A stretch of 64,000 nt of DNA from Paramicrobacterium agarici (GTDB lineage: Bacteria > Actinomycetota > Actinomycetes > Actinomycetales > Microbacteriaceae). The notes beneath the pieces are model-generated. The model had not been told where the DNA came from and ran no database searches. It was given only the letters and a program-made list of their open reading frames with translations. The DNA lies in contig NZ_PDJE01000001.1 of the NCBI RefSeq assembly GCF_002563955.1, forward strand, positions 62,001 through 126,000, in the 5' to 3' direction. A program made the position numbers and the translations under genes. Shown here one piece after another: positions 8,977 through 17,636 of this stretch (positions are counted from its first letter, which is position 1; each line of letters opens with the position of its first letter).

Positions 8977-9993
8977 TTACTGATTGCTGAACGCGGCATC
9001 GAACGACGCCTCTGGCTGCTTCCACAGCAGAGAGCGAATGTAGCCGACGGCCTCCTTCGCTCCGTGCAGGCGATCCATTCCAGCATCCTCCCACTCGATC
9101 GAGATGGGGCCGCTGTAGCCGATCGCGTTCAGCGCCCGAAATGCATCTTCCCACGGCACGTCGCCGTGACCGGTCGAGACGAAGTCCCATCCGCGGCGCG
9201 GATCGCCCCAGGGAAGGTGCGATCCGAGCACGCCGGCGCGCCCCTGAGCAGGCCGCATGCGCGTGTCCTTGCAATCGACGTGGTAGATGCGGTCGCGAAA
9301 CTCCCAGATGAAGCCGACCGGGTCGATCTGCTGCCACATCATGTGGCTCGGGTCCCAGTTGAACCCGAATGCCTCGCGGTGGTCGATCGCCTCGAGAGTG
9401 CGAACGCTCGTCCAGTAGTCGTACGCGATCTCTGACGGGTGCACCTCGTGAGCGAAGCGCACGCCCTCGGCATCGAACACATCGAGAATGGGGTTCCAGC
9501 GATTCGCGAAGTCCTCGTATCCCTCGTCGACGACGGATGCTGGAACAGGAGGGAACTGCGCCACGTACGGCCAGATCTTCGACCCGGTGAACCCGACGAC
9601 AACATCGACGCCGAGCTTGCGAGCAACGCGTGCTGAGCGCTTCATGTCTTCGGCGGCGCGCTGCCTCACGCCCTCGGGGTCTCCGTCGCCCCACGTGGAC
9701 GGACGCACGATCGCCTTGTGGCGAAAATCGATCGGGTCGTCGCACACGGCCTGACCCGTGAGGTGGTTCGAGATCGCGAACACGCGCAGCCCGTAGCGGT
9801 CGAGAATCTCGAGCCGGCTCTTCAGGTAGGCATCGTCGGCGTCGGCTCGCTCAAGGTCGAGGTGGTCGCCCGACGCGGCGATCTCGAGGCCATCGTAGCC
9901 CCATGAGCTCGCCAGCCGCGCCACCTCCTCGAACGGAAGATCTGCCCACTGCCCCGTGAACAAGGTGACCGGGTGCGTCGATTCGTGTGTCAT
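8977..9993 (-). CDS. sugar phosphate isomerase/epimerase (xylose-isomerase-like TIM barrel)
   Basis: A 338-aa AP-endonuclease-2/xylose isomerase-like TIM barrel. Metal-binding residues are recognisable in VRFAHEVHPSE, GFNWDPSHMMW, YHVDCKDTR and the C-terminal SIEWEDAG. This pattern is found in inositol- and sugar-acid-pathway isomerases and hydroxypyruvate isomerase relatives. It is the last gene of a four-gene minus-strand operon, 13 bases after the Gfo/Idh/MocA gene. The start is ATG 9991-9993 with AGGAGAG in the leader; the open frame upstream overlaps the preceding gene and is not coding. The substrate is unknown, but the pairing with two dehydrogenases suggests an oxidised sugar or polyol. 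Confidence 0.88.
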   Translation of the reverse strand: MTHESTHPVTLFTGQWADLPFEEVARLASSWGYDGLEIAASGDHLDLERADADDAYLKSRLEILDRYGLRVFAISNHLTGQAVCDDPIDFRHKAIVRPSTWGDGDPEGVRQRAAEDMKRSARVARKLGVDVVVGFTGSKIWPYVAQFPPVPASVVDEGYEDFANRWNPILDVFDAEGVRFAHEVHPSEIAYDYWTSVRTLEAIDHREAFGFNWDPSHMMWQQIDPVGFIWEFRDRIYHVDCKDTRMRPAQGRAGVLGSHLPWGDPRRGWDFVSTGHGDVPWEDAFRALNAIGYSGPISIEWEDAGMDRLHGAKEAVGYIRSLLWKQPEASFDAAFSNQ

Positions 9994-10006
9994 TGTCTCT
10001 CTCCTT

Positions 10007-11083
10007 TTACAGCCCGGGTACGTCGACCCACGCGCCCATCTCGGCGGCGTCCATGACCGCGTCCGTGAGCTGCACGGCGCGCAGTCCATCAGCAAAGCGG
10101 GGCAGCCCGTCGGGAGCTGCACCGCCGACCGCCGCATACGTGTCTGCGACGAATGCGTTGAAGGCGTCCTGGTAGCCCTGCGGGTGGCCTGCGGGAACCG
10201 TGCAGAGCCGCGCAGCATCCGGAGCAAGCTGGTCGGCGTCACGCGGAACGGCAAGGCTTCCCGCCCGCCGCCCGACCCACAGCGTCTCGGGATGCTCTTG
10301 CTCGAAGCCGATGCTCTCGGAGCTGCCCGCGATCTCGATGGTCAGGGCGTTCTTGCGGCCCGGAGCCGTCTGGGAGACGAGAAGCGTGCCGATGGCGCCG
10401 CCCGTGGTCTCGAGCACGACGGCCGCGGCATCTTCCGTCGTGATGTCGCTGTGCTGCGCGCGATCACCGAAGAACGTGCGTGCTGTCGAGGCCACCCGCG
10501 CCACGCGGTCGCCCGTGACGAACTCGATCAGGTCGATGAGGTGCGAGCCGATGTCGGCGAACGCCCGAGAACGGCCGCCCGCTGCGGCATCCACCCGCCA
10601 GTTGTCGTCTGTCGACTCGAGCATCCAGTCCTGCAGGTACGAGCCGCGAATGGTCAGCACACGCCCCGCCTCTCCCGAGGCGATGCGGGCACGCGCGTGC
10701 CGCACGAGCGGATGAAAGCGATAGACGAATGGCACGGTGGCCGTCAGACCGGATGCTGCCTGCACAAGACGATCCGCGTCGGCGACGGTCGTCGCAAGCG
10801 GCTTCTCACAGACGACAGGCAGACCCGCTTCGAGTACGGCGAGCGCTTGGGGCGCGTGCAGCGCGTTCGGCGTGCAGACGTGCACGACGTCCACGCTGTC
10901 GAGGAGATCGTCGAGCGAGTCGAAGCCGCGAGCAATTCCCAGCTCACCCGCGACCTGCTGCGAGCGCGCGGGAGACGAGGCGACGATCCCGACCAGCTCA
11001 GCACCTGCCGCGCGCGCGGCACGCGAATGAACGGCGGCCATGAAACCGCCGCCGACGACTCCGACGCGGAGCGCAGCGCTCAT
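10007..11083 (-). CDS. Gfo/Idh/MocA-family oxidoreductase
   Basis: NAD(P)-dependent sugar or polyol dehydrogenase, 358 aa. The N-terminal Rossmann motif is VGVVGGGFMA, the family EKP motif appears as VCEKPLA (the EKP lysine is catalytic), and the DIGSHLIDL motif follows in the C-terminal domain. Its ATG (11081-11083) overlaps the stop of the upstream dehydrogenase gene by ATGA, so the two are translationally coupled. Eleven codons further upstream in the same frame are available but lie inside the neighbour. The substrate is not predictable; inositol, glucose derivatives and other polyols are all used by this family. Confidence 0.9.
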   Translation of the reverse strand: MSAALRVGVVGGGFMAAVHSRAARAAGAELVGIVASSPARSQQVAGELGIARGFDSLDDLLDSVDVVHVCTPNALHAPQALAVLEAGLPVVCEKPLATTVADADRLVQAASGLTATVPFVYRFHPLVRHARARIASGEAGRVLTIRGSYLQDWMLESTDDNWRVDAAAGGRSRAFADIGSHLIDLIEFVTGDRVARVASTARTFFGDRAQHSDITTEDAAAVVLETTGGAIGTLLVSQTAPGRKNALTIEIAGSSESIGFEQEHPETLWVGRRAGSLAVPRDADQLAPDAARLCTVPAGHPQGYQDAFNAFVADTYAAVGGAAPDGLPRFADGLRAVQLTDAVMDAAEMGAWVDVPGL

Positions 11084-12177
11084 CGGGAGATCACCGCCTG
11101 ACGCGGGTCCCACCCTTCGGGAAGCGCCGGCTGCACCTCGACAGTGCTCTCAACCGATACGGGAACGCCCGATTCTGCTGCCTCGATGGTCGAGACCATG
11201 ATGTCGAGAACGTGAAATGCCTGCTCTCCCGATGCGCGCTCTGGACGGTTCTCGCGAATCGCCTGCGCGAGCTCGGCCACGCCCGTGCCTCGCGACGTTG
11301 TCGCTCCACTCGAGGCGACGGTCTCGACCTCGTCGGTTCCCCTGTGCACGATCAAGTCGCCCTCGAACGTGTTCGGATCGGGAACGACAAGCGTTCCGTC
11401 GACGCCCGCCACTTCGAATTGCGTGCGACCGAGCTTCGAATCAAAGCTGAAGATGCTCTGCGCGGTCTGCCCGCTCTCGAACTCGTACATGGCGGCGACG
11501 TGCGTCGGAACGGTGACGTCGAAGCTCTCTCCCGCGCGCGGTCCAGAGCCGATAATCCGCGTGGCGCGCGACTTTGATGCTGTCGCGGTGACCCGCTTGA
11601 CCGGCCCGAACAGCTGAACGAGCGTCGTGAGGTAGTACGGGCCGATGTCGAACAGGGGCCCTGCACCCTCCTGGAACAGAAAGTCGGGGTTCGGGTGCCA
11701 TGACTCGGGACCAGGGCTCTGCATGAGCGTAAGTGCGGTGAGGGGTGCGCCGATTTCGCCCGACTCGATCATGCGCCTTGCTGACTGAATTCCCGCGCCG
11801 AGGATGGTGTCTGGCGCTGTCGCCACACGCTTTCCGGCCGCGTGTGCGGCGTCCAGCAGCATCCTGCCCGATTCTCGATCGAGTGCGAACGGCTTCTCGC
11901 TCCACACGTGCTTGCCCGCCGCAATCGCCTGAAGGGCAACGTCGACGTGCACAGCCGGAATCGTGAGGTTGACGACGATCTCGATGTCATCGTCGGCGAG
12001 AAGCTCGTCGACGGTGCCGGATGCCGCGATGCCGAACTTCTGCGCCTGAGCGGCTGCACGCTCGGTATCGAGGTCAGCGATGAACCGCACATCGAGATCG
12101 GGGAACGTCGTGAGGTTCTCGAGGTACTGCGTGCTGATCACGCCGGCGCCGATGACGCCGACTCCGACCCGGCTCAC
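11080..12177 (-). CDS. Gfo/Idh/MocA-family oxidoreductase
   Basis: Second dehydrogenase of the operon, 365 aa. The Rossmann motif is VGVIGAGVIS, the catalytic-lysine motif is VWSEKPFAL, and the conserved DIGPYYLTTL follows in the substrate domain. It differs clearly from its downstream neighbour, so the pair is not a recent duplication. The start GTG (12175-12177) shares GTGA with the stop of the isomerase gene before it. Two dehydrogenases with two isomerases recall myo-inositol or 3-keto-sugar pathways in which oxidation and reduction bracket an isomerisation. That pathway assignment is inference. Confidence 0.9.
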   Translation of the reverse strand: MSRVGVGVIGAGVISTQYLENLTTFPDLDVRFIADLDTERAAAQAQKFGIAASGTVDELLADDDIEIVVNLTIPAVHVDVALQAIAAGKHVWSEKPFALDRESGRMLLDAAHAAGKRVATAPDTILGAGIQSARRMIESGEIGAPLTALTLMQSPGPESWHPNPDFLFQEGAGPLFDIGPYYLTTLVQLFGPVKRVTATASKSRATRIIGSGPRAGESFDVTVPTHVAAMYEFESGQTAQSIFSFDSKLGRTQFEVAGVDGTLVVPDPNTFEGDLIVHRGTDEVETVASSGATTSRGTGVAELAQAIRENRPERASGEQAFHVLDIMVSTIEAAESGVPVSVESTVEVQPALPEGWDPRQAVISR

Positions 12178-12926
12178 GCGTCGGCTCCCGTCTCGAGCGA
12201 GCGCAGATAGTCGAGGCTCTCGACGACGGCGTCAAAGCGGTCAGTGCGCGAGTCGTCGAGTTCGATGACGCGCAGCGCGTTCGGTGCTGCGGCGAGAATC
12301 GCGGGAATATCGAGCGAACCCTGCCCGACGGGAACCTGGTCTTTGGCCTCGGCCGTCGCGGGGCCGTCCTTGACGTGGATCGCGACGACGCGATCGCCCA
12401 GCGTGGCGAGCAGATTAACCGGGTCGGCGCCGCCGACGGCCACCCAGTACGTGTCGACCTCGAGAACGACAGCGGGGTCGAGAAGCCCGGCAAAGTACTC
12501 GAGTGCGGTGACGCCGTCGATCGTGTTCTCGATCTCGTGGGCGTGGTTGTGGTAGCCGACTGTGATGCCGTGCTGAGCTGCCACGGTCGCGGCCTCGTTG
12601 AGCCGGCGAGCCGTGTCGGCCACGTCTTCGGCGGTCGTCCACTTCTCGGGCGCGACGAACGGGTCGATGACGGTGGAGATGCCAATGGATGCTGCGGCGC
12701 GCGCCACCTCCTCAATGCTGCCGTCCGCGATGAAGCCCTGGTGCGTTGTCGGGGCGGCGAGGCCGTTGTCTGTGAGGCCAGCGGCGAGCTCGGGGAACGT
12801 CGTGAACGCGAACGGCTCGACGCGATCGAAGCCGGCGTCGGCGAGCCGACGGAGTGTGCCCGGGAGATCCTGAGCGGTTGCCTCTCTCACGGTGTAGAGC
12901 TGCACTGATGTTGCGGACGAAGTCAC
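12174..12926 (-). CDS. sugar phosphate isomerase/epimerase (TIM barrel)
   Basis: First gene of the four-gene sugar operon, 250 aa. Conserved pieces include SVQLYTVRE at the N-terminus, YHNHAHE with its metal ligands, VLEVDTYWV, VAIHVKDG, and a C-terminal VIELDDS. This is the IolE/IolH or hydroxypyruvate-isomerase-like class of xylose isomerase-type barrels. The start is decided by GAGGAG six bases before GTG 12924-12926; a TTG at 12936 would place the start before the binding site. The divergent ROK gene is 120 bases away and the shared intergenic region carries two inverted repeats. Confidence 0.88.
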   Translation of the reverse strand: MTSSATSVQLYTVREATAQDLPGTLRRLADAGFDRVEPFAFTTFPELAAGLTDNGLAAPTTHQGFIADGSIEEVARAAASIGISTVIDPFVAPEKWTTAEDVADTARRLNEAATVAAQHGITVGYHNHAHEIENTIDGVTALEYFAGLLDPAVVLEVDTYWVAVGGADPVNLLATLGDRVVAIHVKDGPATAEAKDQVPVGQGSLDIPAILAAAPNALRVIELDDSRTDRFDAVVESLDYLRSLETGADA

Positions 12927-12978
12927 GTTTCTCCTCAATGAGCGGTGGCGGTCATGCCTGTCGTTCTATTCAATTCGC

Positions 12979-13032
12979 ACTTCTAACAACTGTCAAGCAG
13001 AAGTTATACGTCGATTGCCAATAGAGACGTAT
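12979..13032. promoter_or_regulatory. two inverted repeats in the divergent sugar-operon/ROK promoter region
   Basis: ACTTCT (12979-12984) pairs with AGAAGT (12999-13004). ATACGTC (13006-13012) pairs perfectly with GACGTAT (13026-13032) across 13 bases. Both lie in the AT-rich gap between the isomerase and ROK genes, so either could be the ROK operator controlling both directions. Confidence 0.55.
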
Positions 13033-13046
13033 GGTTTACTCAAAAC

Positions 13047-14231
13047 ATGGTCAATGTCACGGGACGCGCGTCGACGCGAGCCACTTCGACGGGCGACCTG
13101 CTGCAGATTCTGCGTGACCGCGTTCCACGCACGAAGGCCGAGATCGCCGCGCTCACGGGGCTCTCTCGATCGACCGTCGCCACGCGCGTCGACGCGCTTC
13201 TCGCGCTCGGCCTCGTCGCCCCCGCCGGGGAAGCCGCCTCGTCGGGAGGGCGACCGCCCTCGCGCATCGCTTTCGCTCCCGCGTCCCGTGTCGTCATCGG
13301 CATCGACATCGGCGCAACGCACGGCGTCGTCGCAATCGCCGACCTTGCCGGCAGCATCCTCGCCGAACGCTCTGCGCAGCTCAGGATCGCCGACGGACCC
13401 GAGACGGTGCTCGACTGGGCGACAACAGAGGCGCTCAGCCTGCTGAAGCACACGGGCCACCGCGAAACAGACCTTCTCGGCATCGGCGTTGGGCTTCCCG
13501 GTCCCGTCGAGCATTCAACGGGACTGCCCGTGAACCCGCCGATCATGCCCGGCTGGGACCGGTTCGACGTTCCCGCATACATTCGGCGCAGCATCCGTGT
13601 CGACGTGCTCGTCGACAACGACGTGAACATTCTCGCCCTCGGCGAGCACGCGATGTCGTGGCCCGACTCCGACGAGCTCATCTTCGTGAAAGTGTCGACG
13701 GGAGTCGGCGCGGGCATCATCATGGGTGGCGAGCTCCAACGCGGAGCTCGAGGGTCTGCGGGCGATCTTGGGCACGTGCGCCTTCCCGTCTCTGACAGCG
13801 CGTCCTCGCCCGACCTTGAGGACATCGCCGGCGGCCCGGCGATCGCGGCGCGCATTGGCGGGTCGACGAGCGCAGACGTCGTTGCGGCCGTTCGCGCCGG
13901 ACGTCCCGAGGCCTTCGAGGCGGTGCGTCAGGCGGGCCGAGACGTCGGCGAGGTTCTCTCGGGCGTCGTCAATCTGCTCAATCCCTCCGTCGTCGTGGTC
14001 GGCGGCAGCATCGCGCGCGCGGGTGAGCACCTGATCGCGGGCGTGCGCGAGGTCGTATACAGGCGGTCGATCCCGCTTGCCACGCAGGATCTCTCCATCG
14101 TCACCTCCCGCGGCGGTGAGTCTGCGGGGGCTCTCGGTGCCGCCATCATGGTCATCAACTCTGCCCTTGCGCCCGAGAACGTCGATGCGCTGCTCCGCGC
14201 GTCAACTCCCGTGCCGCACGAGGGCCGCTGA
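13047..14231 (+). CDS. ROK-family transcriptional regulator
   Basis: A 394-aa repressor with an N-terminal winged helix (KAEIAALTGLSRSTVATRVD, residues about 30-49) followed by a ROK sugar-kinase-like domain. The domain shows the phosphate-binding GIDIGATHG, the GIGVGLPGPV segment and a DNDVN motif. The zinc-binding cysteines that many ROK repressors have near GxCGxxGC are not seen: the corresponding stretch reads GARGSAGDLGHV. It may therefore sense ligand without that zinc site. The ATG at 13047 lies 15 bases after the ATACGTC/GACGTAT repeat, consistent with autoregulation. The divergent partner is the four-gene sugar operon, its likely target. Confidence 0.9.
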   Translation: MVNVTGRASTRATSTGDLLQILRDRVPRTKAEIAALTGLSRSTVATRVDALLALGLVAPAGEAASSGGRPPSRIAFAPASRVVIGIDIGATHGVVAIADLAGSILAERSAQLRIADGPETVLDWATTEALSLLKHTGHRETDLLGIGVGLPGPVEHSTGLPVNPPIMPGWDRFDVPAYIRRSIRVDVLVDNDVNILALGEHAMSWPDSDELIFVKVSTGVGAGIIMGGELQRGARGSAGDLGHVRLPVSDSASSPDLEDIAGGPAIAARIGGSTSADVVAAVRAGRPEAFEAVRQAGRDVGEVLSGVVNLLNPSVVVVGGSIARAGEHLIAGVREVVYRRSIPLATQDLSIVTSRGGESAGALGAAIMVINSALAPENVDALLRASTPVPHEGR

Positions 14232-14313
14232 GCTATCGCCGTCACGGCACGACGCCGCGCTGCGCTCTGCCGTACGCTGAAGTGACCAGCAACAGCACCG
14301 ACTTCGGAGAAGA

Positions 14314-15336
14314 GTGAACACAACGCCCGGCGCCGCATCGCCCGCCTCTGCATCAACGCCGATTCGCGTCGGAATCGTCGGATACGGCAATCTCGGCCGC
14401 GGCGTCGAAGCCGCAATCGCGAAGAACGCCGACATGAGCCTCGCCGGAATCTTCACGAGAAGACCGAGCGCGAGCATTACGCCGATCGACCCGTCAGCAT
14501 CCGTCTTCACCATCGACGCGCTCACCGAGCACGAAAACGACATCGATGTGCTGATTCTCTGCGGCGGCTCGAAAACAGATCTTCCGGTGCAGGGCCCAGA
14601 GCTCGCGGCGCGGTTCAACACCGTCGACAGCTTCGACACGCACGCGCGCATTCCCGAATACTTCGAGACGGTGGATGCTGCCGCTCGACGCGCGCAGACG
14701 ACGGCACTGATCTCGACGGGCTGGGACCCCGGCATGTTCTCACTGAACCGCTTGTTCGGCGAGGCCCTGCTGCCCGACGGCGACACGTACACGTTCTGGG
14801 GGCGCGGGCTCAGCCAGGGTCACTCAGACGCGGTGCGACGCGTCGACGGGGTCGCGGATGCTGTGCAGTACACGCTGCCCTCGCAGAAGGCGGTCGACGC
14901 CGTGCGCAGCGGCACGCGGCCCGTGCTGACGACGCGTCAGAAGCACACGCGCGAGTGCTTCGTGGTGCTCGAGGAGGGCGCAGACGCCGACGCCGTGCGC
15001 GAGGCTATCGTGGCGATGCCGCACTACTTCGCCGACTACGACACGACAGTCACCTTCATCACGGCAGATGAGCTGGCACGCGACCACTCCGCGATGCCGC
15101 ACGGGGGTTTCGTCTTGCGCAGCGGCCTCACGGGTCAGGATCACGCGCAGATCATCGAGTACAGCCTTGCGCTCGAGAGCAATCCCGAGTTCACGGCAAG
15201 CGTTCTGGTTGCCTACGCGCGGGCCGTGCACCGGTTGAGCCAGCAGAACCAGCACGGCGCATTTACTGTTCTCGACGTTCCGCCGGGACTGCTCTCCCCC
15301 AAATCACCGGCCCAGCTGCGCGCAGAGCTGCTGTAG
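14314..15336 (+). CDS. ddh: meso-diaminopimelate D-dehydrogenase
   Basis: NADPH-dependent enzyme that makes meso-diaminopimelate directly from tetrahydrodipicolinate and ammonia, feeding lysine and peptidoglycan synthesis. The 340-aa product shows the Ddh hallmarks VGYGNLGRGVE (nucleotide site), CGGSKTDLPVQGP, STGWDPGMFS and WGRGLSQGHSDAVRR. The first 16 residues are a low-complexity extension. The start GTG 14314 is supported by GGAGAAG in the leader, and a -10 like TACGCT lies at 14273-14278. It is monocistronic. The family has a patchy distribution, with Corynebacterium the best-known actinobacterial case. Confidence 0.95.
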   Translation: MNTTPGAASPASASTPIRVGIVGYGNLGRGVEAAIAKNADMSLAGIFTRRPSASITPIDPSASVFTIDALTEHENDIDVLILCGGSKTDLPVQGPELAARFNTVDSFDTHARIPEYFETVDAAARRAQTTALISTGWDPGMFSLNRLFGEALLPDGDTYTFWGRGLSQGHSDAVRRVDGVADAVQYTLPSQKAVDAVRSGTRPVLTTRQKHTRECFVVLEEGADADAVREAIVAMPHYFADYDTTVTFITADELARDHSAMPHGGFVLRSGLTGQDHAQIIEYSLALESNPEFTASVLVAYARAVHRLSQQNQHGAFTVLDVPPGLLSPKSPAQLRAELL

Positions 15337-15403
15337 CGGCGACGAAAGCGCGACGCGCGGCAGGGTGTCAGCAGCATCCGCCGGGTGGGGAGAGAATAGA
15401 CAC

Positions 15404-15994
15404 GTGCACTCCCGTCTCACCAGCCGCATCATCGCTGATTCAAGCGATCGCGTCGGCTGGCTCCGGGCGCGTTCTCGAGGCATCACGGCTACAGATGTCG
15501 CGAAGCTCTCGACGCCGCACTCCATTCAGGTGGCCGCGACCGCGAAGCTGCACGGCACCGGTTTCACGGGCAATGTCTACACCGAGCACGGACGGCGACG
15601 CGAGCCCGAGATCGCCGCGTGGGTTGCAGCGACTCACGGCATCGAACCGTCGTCCGCGCTGTTCCGTGCCGAGGTCGAGCACCGGCATCTCGCCACTCCG
15701 GACGGCGTCGCCGCGACACCCGACGAACGTGTCGTTCTCGCCGAGATCAAGACGACGACGAAACCGTGGCGCTCGATTCCTCGCCACTACCTTCGCCAGG
15801 TGTGGTGGCAGCAGTACGTACTGGGCGCCGAGCGCACGCTCGTGGTCTGGGAACAGCATGACAATTTTGTTCCCGTCGGCGATGAGCCACTGTGCCAGTG
15901 GGTCGACCGTGACGAAGCGCAGATCACCCGGCTCATCTCTCTCGCCAACCAGCTCATCGACGAATTGCATCACCGCACCTCCCGCTCCGCGTGA
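15404..15994 (+). CDS. YqaJ-type PD-(D/E)XK nuclease family protein
   Basis: A 196-aa protein of the YqaJ/lambda-exonuclease-like nuclease fold. RSRGITATDVAKLSTPHS matches the opening of the domain. The acidic residue in EHGRRREPEIAAW, the aspartate in ATPDGVA and the ExK in LAEIKTTTK give the catalytic D-ExK set. The start GTG 15404 is supported by GGGGAGAG nine bases upstream; the longer frame from 15365 would include that site. No phage genes surround it, so it is probably a chromosomal nuclease of unknown repair or recombination role. It is probably transcribed alone; the oxidoreductase 30 bases later seems to have its own -10. Confidence 0.8.
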   Translation: MHSRLTSRIIADSSDRVGWLRARSRGITATDVAKLSTPHSIQVAATAKLHGTGFTGNVYTEHGRRREPEIAAWVAATHGIEPSSALFRAEVEHRHLATPDGVAATPDERVVLAEIKTTTKPWRSIPRHYLRQVWWQQYVLGAERTLVVWEQHDNFVPVGDEPLCQWVDRDEAQITRLISLANQLIDELHHRTSRSA

Positions 15995-16024
15995 CATGCG
16001 CGTCGCCTGTGGCAGACTGCGGGT

Positions 16025-17011
16025 ATGACCGAGAGCGCACCCGTCCCCGAGTCCATGACCGCGATCGTCATCGATGAGCCGGGTCCGGCAACGGCCCTCC
16101 ACGTGGCGACTGTTCCCGTCCCGCCCACCTACATCGGTGAGGTCCTCGTGAACGTTGCGGCGGCAAGCGTCAATCCCATCGACACGAAGATCCGCTCGGG
16201 TGTGAGCCCGACGTCGAAGGCGCTCGACTATCCCGCCGTTCTGGGTCACGACTTCAGCGGAACCATTGCGCGGGCGCCCTACGAGGCGCATCCGCTCAGC
16301 GACGGCACCGAGGTGTACGGCATGACGCGTCTTCCCCGGTATTCGGGCAGCCACGCCGAGTATGTCTCCGCGCCCACGCTGTGCGTCGCTCCCAAGCCGC
16401 AGACGCTCTCCCACGTTGAGGCTGCCTCTGTTCCGCTCGCGGCTCTCACGGCATGGGGCGCTGTCGTCGACGTCGCGCGCGCCCACCACGGACAGCGCAT
16501 CCTCATCCACGCAGGCGCGGGAGGTGTCGGCCAGTTCGCCGTGCAGTTCGCGCGTTTCTTCGGCGCAGAAGTCATCTCGACAGCATCCGAAGACAATCTC
16601 GAATTCGTGCGCTCGCTCGGGGCGTCCACCGTCATCGACTACAGGGCAACGCGCTTCGACGACGAGCTCTCCGACGTCGACGTCGTCATCGATCTCATCG
16701 GCAACGTCTCGGACGACACCGGTTCGCGCTCGCTGCGGGTGCTGCGCAATGGCGGCCTCTACGTCAACGTTCCGACCGGCTCGTTCCCCACCATGGCAGA
16801 CGAAGCGGATTCCGCGGGAGTCCGCGCAACGCGGTTCACGCTCACGCCCAGCGGGGAGGTGCTCGCGAAGATCACGCGGCTGATCGATCAGGGAGAGGTG
16901 CGCGTGCACATCGACAAGACGTTTGACCTTGCGGATGCTGCTGACGCGCACGCCGCCGTCGAGACCGGACACACGCGGGGCAAGGTCGTGCTCACGCTCG
17001 CCACGTCCTAG
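16025..17011 (+). CDS. NADP-dependent quinone-oxidoreductase-like protein (MDR superfamily, zinc-free)
   Basis: A 328-aa medium-chain dehydrogenase/reductase without the structural or catalytic zinc cysteines. The GroES-like domain contains ASVNPIDTKIRSG and VLGHDFSGTI. The nucleotide-binding motif is HAGAGGVGQFAVQFA at about residues 160-174, and the C-terminus ends in the family HTRGKVVL. These proteins reduce quinones or alpha,beta-unsaturated carbonyls. ATG 16025 follows CAGACT and a six-base spacer, a leaderless-type promoter. Its TAG stop shares CTAG (17008-17011) with the stop of the convergent acetyltransferase gene. Confidence 0.9.
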   Translation: MTESAPVPESMTAIVIDEPGPATALHVATVPVPPTYIGEVLVNVAAASVNPIDTKIRSGVSPTSKALDYPAVLGHDFSGTIARAPYEAHPLSDGTEVYGMTRLPRYSGSHAEYVSAPTLCVAPKPQTLSHVEAASVPLAALTAWGAVVDVARAHHGQRILIHAGAGGVGQFAVQFARFFGAEVISTASEDNLEFVRSLGASTVIDYRATRFDDELSDVDVVIDLIGNVSDDTGSRSLRVLRNGGLYVNVPTGSFPTMADEADSAGVRATRFTLTPSGEVLAKITRLIDQGEVRVHIDKTFDLADAADAHAAVETGHTRGKVVLTLATS

Positions 17012-17541
17012 TCCCGCAGCACGCTCTGCATCACGAAATCGTCGCACCACCGGGCACCGACTTTGAATCGCCGTGTGCCGACGACGGTGAAGCCCGACTT
17101 CTCATAGAAGCGCACGGCTCGCGCATTGAGCTGATTCACTCCGAGCCAAACACCGCGTGCGCCGTGCCCGACGGCTGTTTCGAGAGTTGCGCGCATGAGC
17201 GTGCCCGCCTGGCCGGAGCCGTGCGATCTCGAGCGCACGTACACTTTATTGAGCTCGACGGCCGGTCGCGCTGTCACGGCTTCGTCGACGAGTGGATCGC
17301 TCGGAGGCGCATCGATCAGCAGCGTGTAGCCGGCGATCATCCCGGCGTCCTCGACCACAAGCAGCATTCGAGTGGGATCGCTCAGATGGGCTTCGAACCG
17401 CGCCGGCGAGAGGTTGTCACGGCAGAACGCTTCGATGTCGGTCTGCGCCATGTCCGGTGGGCACGCGAGCCCGAACGTCTCGACAGCGAGGGTCGAGATG
17501 TTCTCTGCGTCATTGAGCGTTGCCCGCCGAACAGCCGTCAC
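17008..17541 (-). CDS. GNAT-family N-acetyltransferase
   Basis: A 177-aa acetyl-CoA-dependent N-acetyltransferase. The acetyl-CoA loop is seen in RSRSHGSGQAGTLM, preceded by strand 4 (AVELNKVYV), and the C-terminal ARAVRFYEKSGFTVVGTR is a canonical motif B. It most resembles PaiA-like polyamine/small-molecule acetyltransferases. The start is GTG 17539-17541. TAGGCT seven bases upstream on the coding strand (17549-17554) fits a leaderless promoter. It is convergent with the MDR oxidoreductase gene. Confidence 0.88.
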   Translation of the reverse strand: MTAVRRATLNDAENISTLAVETFGLACPPDMAQTDIEAFCRDNLSPARFEAHLSDPTRMLLVVEDAGMIAGYTLLIDAPPSDPLVDEAVTARPAVELNKVYVRSRSHGSGQAGTLMRATLETAVGHGARGVWLGVNQLNARAVRFYEKSGFTVVGTRRFKVGARWCDDFVMQSVLRD

Positions 17542-17587
17542 GGTCGCTAGCCTACCGGCGATCGGTGCAATGGACCACGATGCATGC

Positions 17588-17622
17588 AGAGACCCCCTAC
17601 CGCTGAGCAGCAGGGGGTCTCT
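17588..17622 (-). terminator. intrinsic terminator downstream of rplA
   Basis: AGAGACCCCCT (17588-17598) and AGGGGGTCTCT (17612-17622) form a perfect 11-bp stem around a 13-base loop, 15 bases after the rplA stop. It should end the secE-nusG-rplK-rplA transcript before the GNAT gene. Confidence 0.85.
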
Positions 17623-17636
17623 TCGCGTCAGGTGAA

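Noticed and set aside
15440..17050. 536-codon minus-strand open frame opposite the YqaJ and oxidoreductase genes
   Set aside because: Arginine-rich shadow frame over two recognised genes; no family similarity seen.
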